Shown here in pieces: positions 34,553-36,084 of a stretch of DNA of 36,084 bases (within the stretch, counting starts at the first letter, position 1; each line of letters begins with the position of its first letter). The stretch spans positions 75,536 through 111,619 of the forward strand of contig NZ_WHZW01000011.1 in the NCBI RefSeq assembly GCF_010667685.1. The letters are read 5' to 3'. This DNA comes from Bifidobacterium aerophilum (GTDB lineage Bacteria > Actinomycetota > Actinomycetes > Actinomycetales > Bifidobacteriaceae). Under the pieces are notes generated by a model. That model had not been told where the DNA came from and did no database searches. It saw nothing but the letters and a program-made list of their open reading frames with translations. Made by a program: the position numbers and the translations under genes.

Positions 34553-34734
34553 GCAAGGGATCGTGTTCCCATAAGCGATGACGCAAGGTTTGTAATCGGG
34601 TCGGCGTACTTGTTTCGCTGGTCGGTGGTGCCTCGGCATGGTTCGCGGCCAGCGGAATTGTCGATTCATTTTAACCAACCGACCAATGATCGGTCCGAAT
34701 GGATTGTCATGAATGTAATCCGGAAAAGGAATCC
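34553..34734. other. Intergenic region before MFS remnant
   Basis: No gene is visible. The stretch is less GC-rich around 34665-34715 (ATTTTAACCAACC...). It probably held the promoter of the now broken transporter, but no clear -35/-10 pair was found. Confidence 0.4.
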
Positions 34735-34964
34735 ATGATGACGGCCGCATCCGAATACGCGCCCCAACCGCAAGCGGGCCGCATCGCCGGCCCGTGCACG
34801 TACGCGATTTCTATCTGCTCTCCGCAAGTCTTGGCATATCGTTCTTCGCCAACATCATGCTGCGGTTCGTCATGTCCATGTGGGTGCTCGGCGTGACCGG
34901 ATCGGCGGCGGCGTTCACCTTCGTCTTCACCGCGAGCATTCTTCCCGCGATCTTCGGGTTATAG
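34735..34964 (+). pseudogene. MFS transporter, N-terminal fragment with frameshift
   Basis: AAAAGGA precedes ATG 34735, opening MMTAASEYAPQPQAGRIAG. Around 34790 the reading must change frame to continue as VHVRDFYLLSASLGISFFANIML and MSMWVLGVTGSAAAFTFVFT, then ASILPAIFG. That is the first two membrane helices of a major facilitator superfamily exporter (MFS_3/drug-efflux-like; typical length about 400 aa). Homology stops at about 34958, where a TAG follows and the DNA changes to IS1249-type sequence. The gene is therefore both frameshifted and cut off, with more than 80 percent missing. No continuation is seen beyond the transposase remnant. Confidence 0.72.
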
Positions 34965-36040
34965 GAACTGAACGTGGTGTTTATGTTCTGGGGTTGGGCT
35001 TGCGGGAGTAGGTGTGTCGGGGGGTGCTTTTAATGCGGCGTCGTATTAAAAGGCGTTGGTCCGGCCGTCTCCGTCCTGTTCCATGGGCGTATGAGAACGA
35101 AATCGAAACGGGCCCGGCTGTGCCCGGTGTGCGGCAGGCCGATGAGGGAAAACGGCAGGACGGCCGCCGGCTCCCAACGTTGGAAGTGCGCGGCGTGTTC
35201 GCTTGGGGCCACGGCGCCCAGGCCGGACGAGAGACGCGACGCCGAATTGCGCGCGTTCCTCGACTGGCTGCGTTCCGGTAAAAGGCAGGGTGATATGGGC
35301 GCGGGACCGCGCATGTTCCGCAAGTGCACGTCATGGTGCTGGAACATCCGCCCCGTGATCCCGCCTTGCGCGGTGAGACACCACACCGTGATGGCGGACG
35401 GCACGTATATGAACCACGGCTGGTGCCTGATCGTCGCGATCGACGGCGAAAGCGGCGAGGTACTGGACGCGCAGTGGTGCCCGCATGAGTCGAAGGGTGC
35501 GGTCCGGTGGGGAGAGGCGCTCAACGTATGGCACATCAGGTGGAGCGATTTCATCAACGAGCGCACCCTCGCGAAGAACGATCCCGCGAACCCGAAAGCG
35601 TCCCGATGACAGTGGTGGTGGACGCACGAGGAGGTCCGCCGCTGCTACCGAAGACCGGAAAACTGTTCCGCAAGGGCAAACTGTTCGCGTTCCTCGACCC
35701 CACGCTCGCATCGGCCGGACCGGTGGCCGCACCACGAACCGTCTGGAGGGCGGCGTCAATTCGCCGCTCAAACGCATGCTCCTCAATCACCGCGGTCTTC
35801 CGGAGGAACACATGCGACGCGCCTGCGAATGGGTGTGCTACATGAAAAGCCGGAATCCGAAACCCGAATCACTGATACGGCCGGAGCATCGGAAAGCGAC
35901 GAGGCCGGCCGCGCCGTCAGGCAACGACGACAATATGGGCGAGCCCAAATACGGCAACGGCATCGACCGGAACGACTTCCACACCCACGTCGAATGGAAC
36001 CAAACCAACTAGGGTGTGTTTACTCTATGGTGCTTTGGTG
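34965..36040 (+). mobile_element. Decayed IS1249-like (IS256 family) insertion sequence
   Basis: The element is inferred from the transposase remnant and from the abrupt end of the MFS fragment at its left side. The boundaries are approximate. ATAG...GAAC near 34961-34976 and the complement of GTTTACTCTAT near 36019-36029 look weakly like inverted ends, but I cannot confirm terminal repeats or a target duplication. An 8-bp hairpin, CTTTTAAT/ATTAAAAG (35027-35052), lies upstream of the transposase. Confidence 0.5.
35091..36012 (+). pseudogene. IS1249-family transposase pseudogene
   Basis: The N-terminus begins with a zinc-binding module (LCPVCGRPMRENGRTAAGSQRWKC), then the first DDE aspartate region, HTVMADGTYMNHGWCLIVAIDG. 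After QWCPHESKG the sequence jumps to VRWGEALNVWHIRWSDFINERT, so a stretch of roughly 80 residues that should hold the second catalytic Asp is deleted. A TGA at 35607 interrupts the frame, which resumes as QWWWTHEEVRRCYR. The homology then shifts frame near 35650 (GKLFRKGKLFAFLDPTLAS) and again near 35735 (TNRLEGGVNSPLKRMLLNHRG), the latter carrying the catalytic Glu. With these lesions it cannot make an active enzyme. Confidence 0.85.
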
Positions 36041-36053
36041 ACATGATGGTGGT

Positions 36054-36084
36054 ATGTGTACGCCGAGGTATGACATCACGAGGG
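36054..36084 (+). CDS. Possible start of a gene cut by the window end
   Basis: An ATG opens a frame (MCTPRYDITR) that runs off the window. There is no good ribosome-binding site and too little sequence to identify it. It could belong to a neighbouring insertion sequence or host gene. Confidence 0.2.
   Translation, partial: MCTPRYDITR

Noticed and set aside
1..36084. CRISPR arrays, toxin-antitoxin pairs, restriction or other defence systems
   Set aside because: No regularly spaced repeats and no recognisable defence proteins were seen on either strand.

Overview
This is a high-GC chromosomal window from an actinobacterium, almost certainly a Bifidobacterium. The evidence is gene content and order: a transaldolase/transketolase pair next to a CIRCE-controlled hrcA-dnaJ operon, an rpsB-tsf-pyrH-frr-cdsA-rlmN cluster, an actinobacterial-type GuaB3, and an IS1249-like (IS256 family) transposase remnant. 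The species cannot be fixed from sequence reading alone.

Positions 1-3060 hold tRNA-Arg(ACG) with its terminator, the Na+/H+ antiporter NhaA, a LOG-family protein and a convergent methyltransferase. Positions 3074-5953 carry a minus-strand sdhA-sdhB pair for a soluble-type succinate dehydrogenase/fumarate reductase, with no visible membrane-anchor genes. A short O6-alkylguanine alkyltransferase-like gene follows. Positions 6413-9845 are a translationally coupled minus-strand operon yraN-comM-dprA (DNA uptake and recombination). A cluster of three DnaA-box-like sequences lies immediately upstream of it. An orphan substrate-binding lipoprotein and NADP-type isocitrate dehydrogenase follow.

Positions 13214-17605 run plus strand: guaB3, an unidentified Cys-containing protein, a long-chain acyl-CoA ligase with a probable leaderless start, and peptide deformylase with a TTG start. 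Positions 17909-24438 are the translation/envelope cluster rpsB-tsf, a small alpha/beta-hydrolase-like gene, pyrH-frr-cdsA and rlmN. Then come a MATE efflux pump and a BrnQ-type branched-chain amino acid carrier, which converge with overlapping 3' ends.

Positions 27538-30848 encode transaldolase and transketolase (minus strand), the carbon-shuffling enzymes that feed the fructose-6-phosphate phosphoketolase ('bifid') shunt. They are divergent from hrcA-dnaJ, which has a perfect CIRCE element. The intergenic region also contains LacI-family-operator-like inverted repeats.

From about 33645 to the end the window becomes accessory and degraded. It holds an 11-bp tandem repeat, one plausible small orphan gene (81 aa), a frameshifted and truncated MFS transporter fragment, and an IS1249-like transposase pseudogene with an internal deletion, a nonsense codon and frameshifts. 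I found no obvious new defence or biosynthetic system. The most interesting signals are the DnaA-box cluster in front of the competence operon, the 44-bp perfect palindrome after icd, the layered operators between tkt and hrcA, and odd insertions in SdhB and HrcA.
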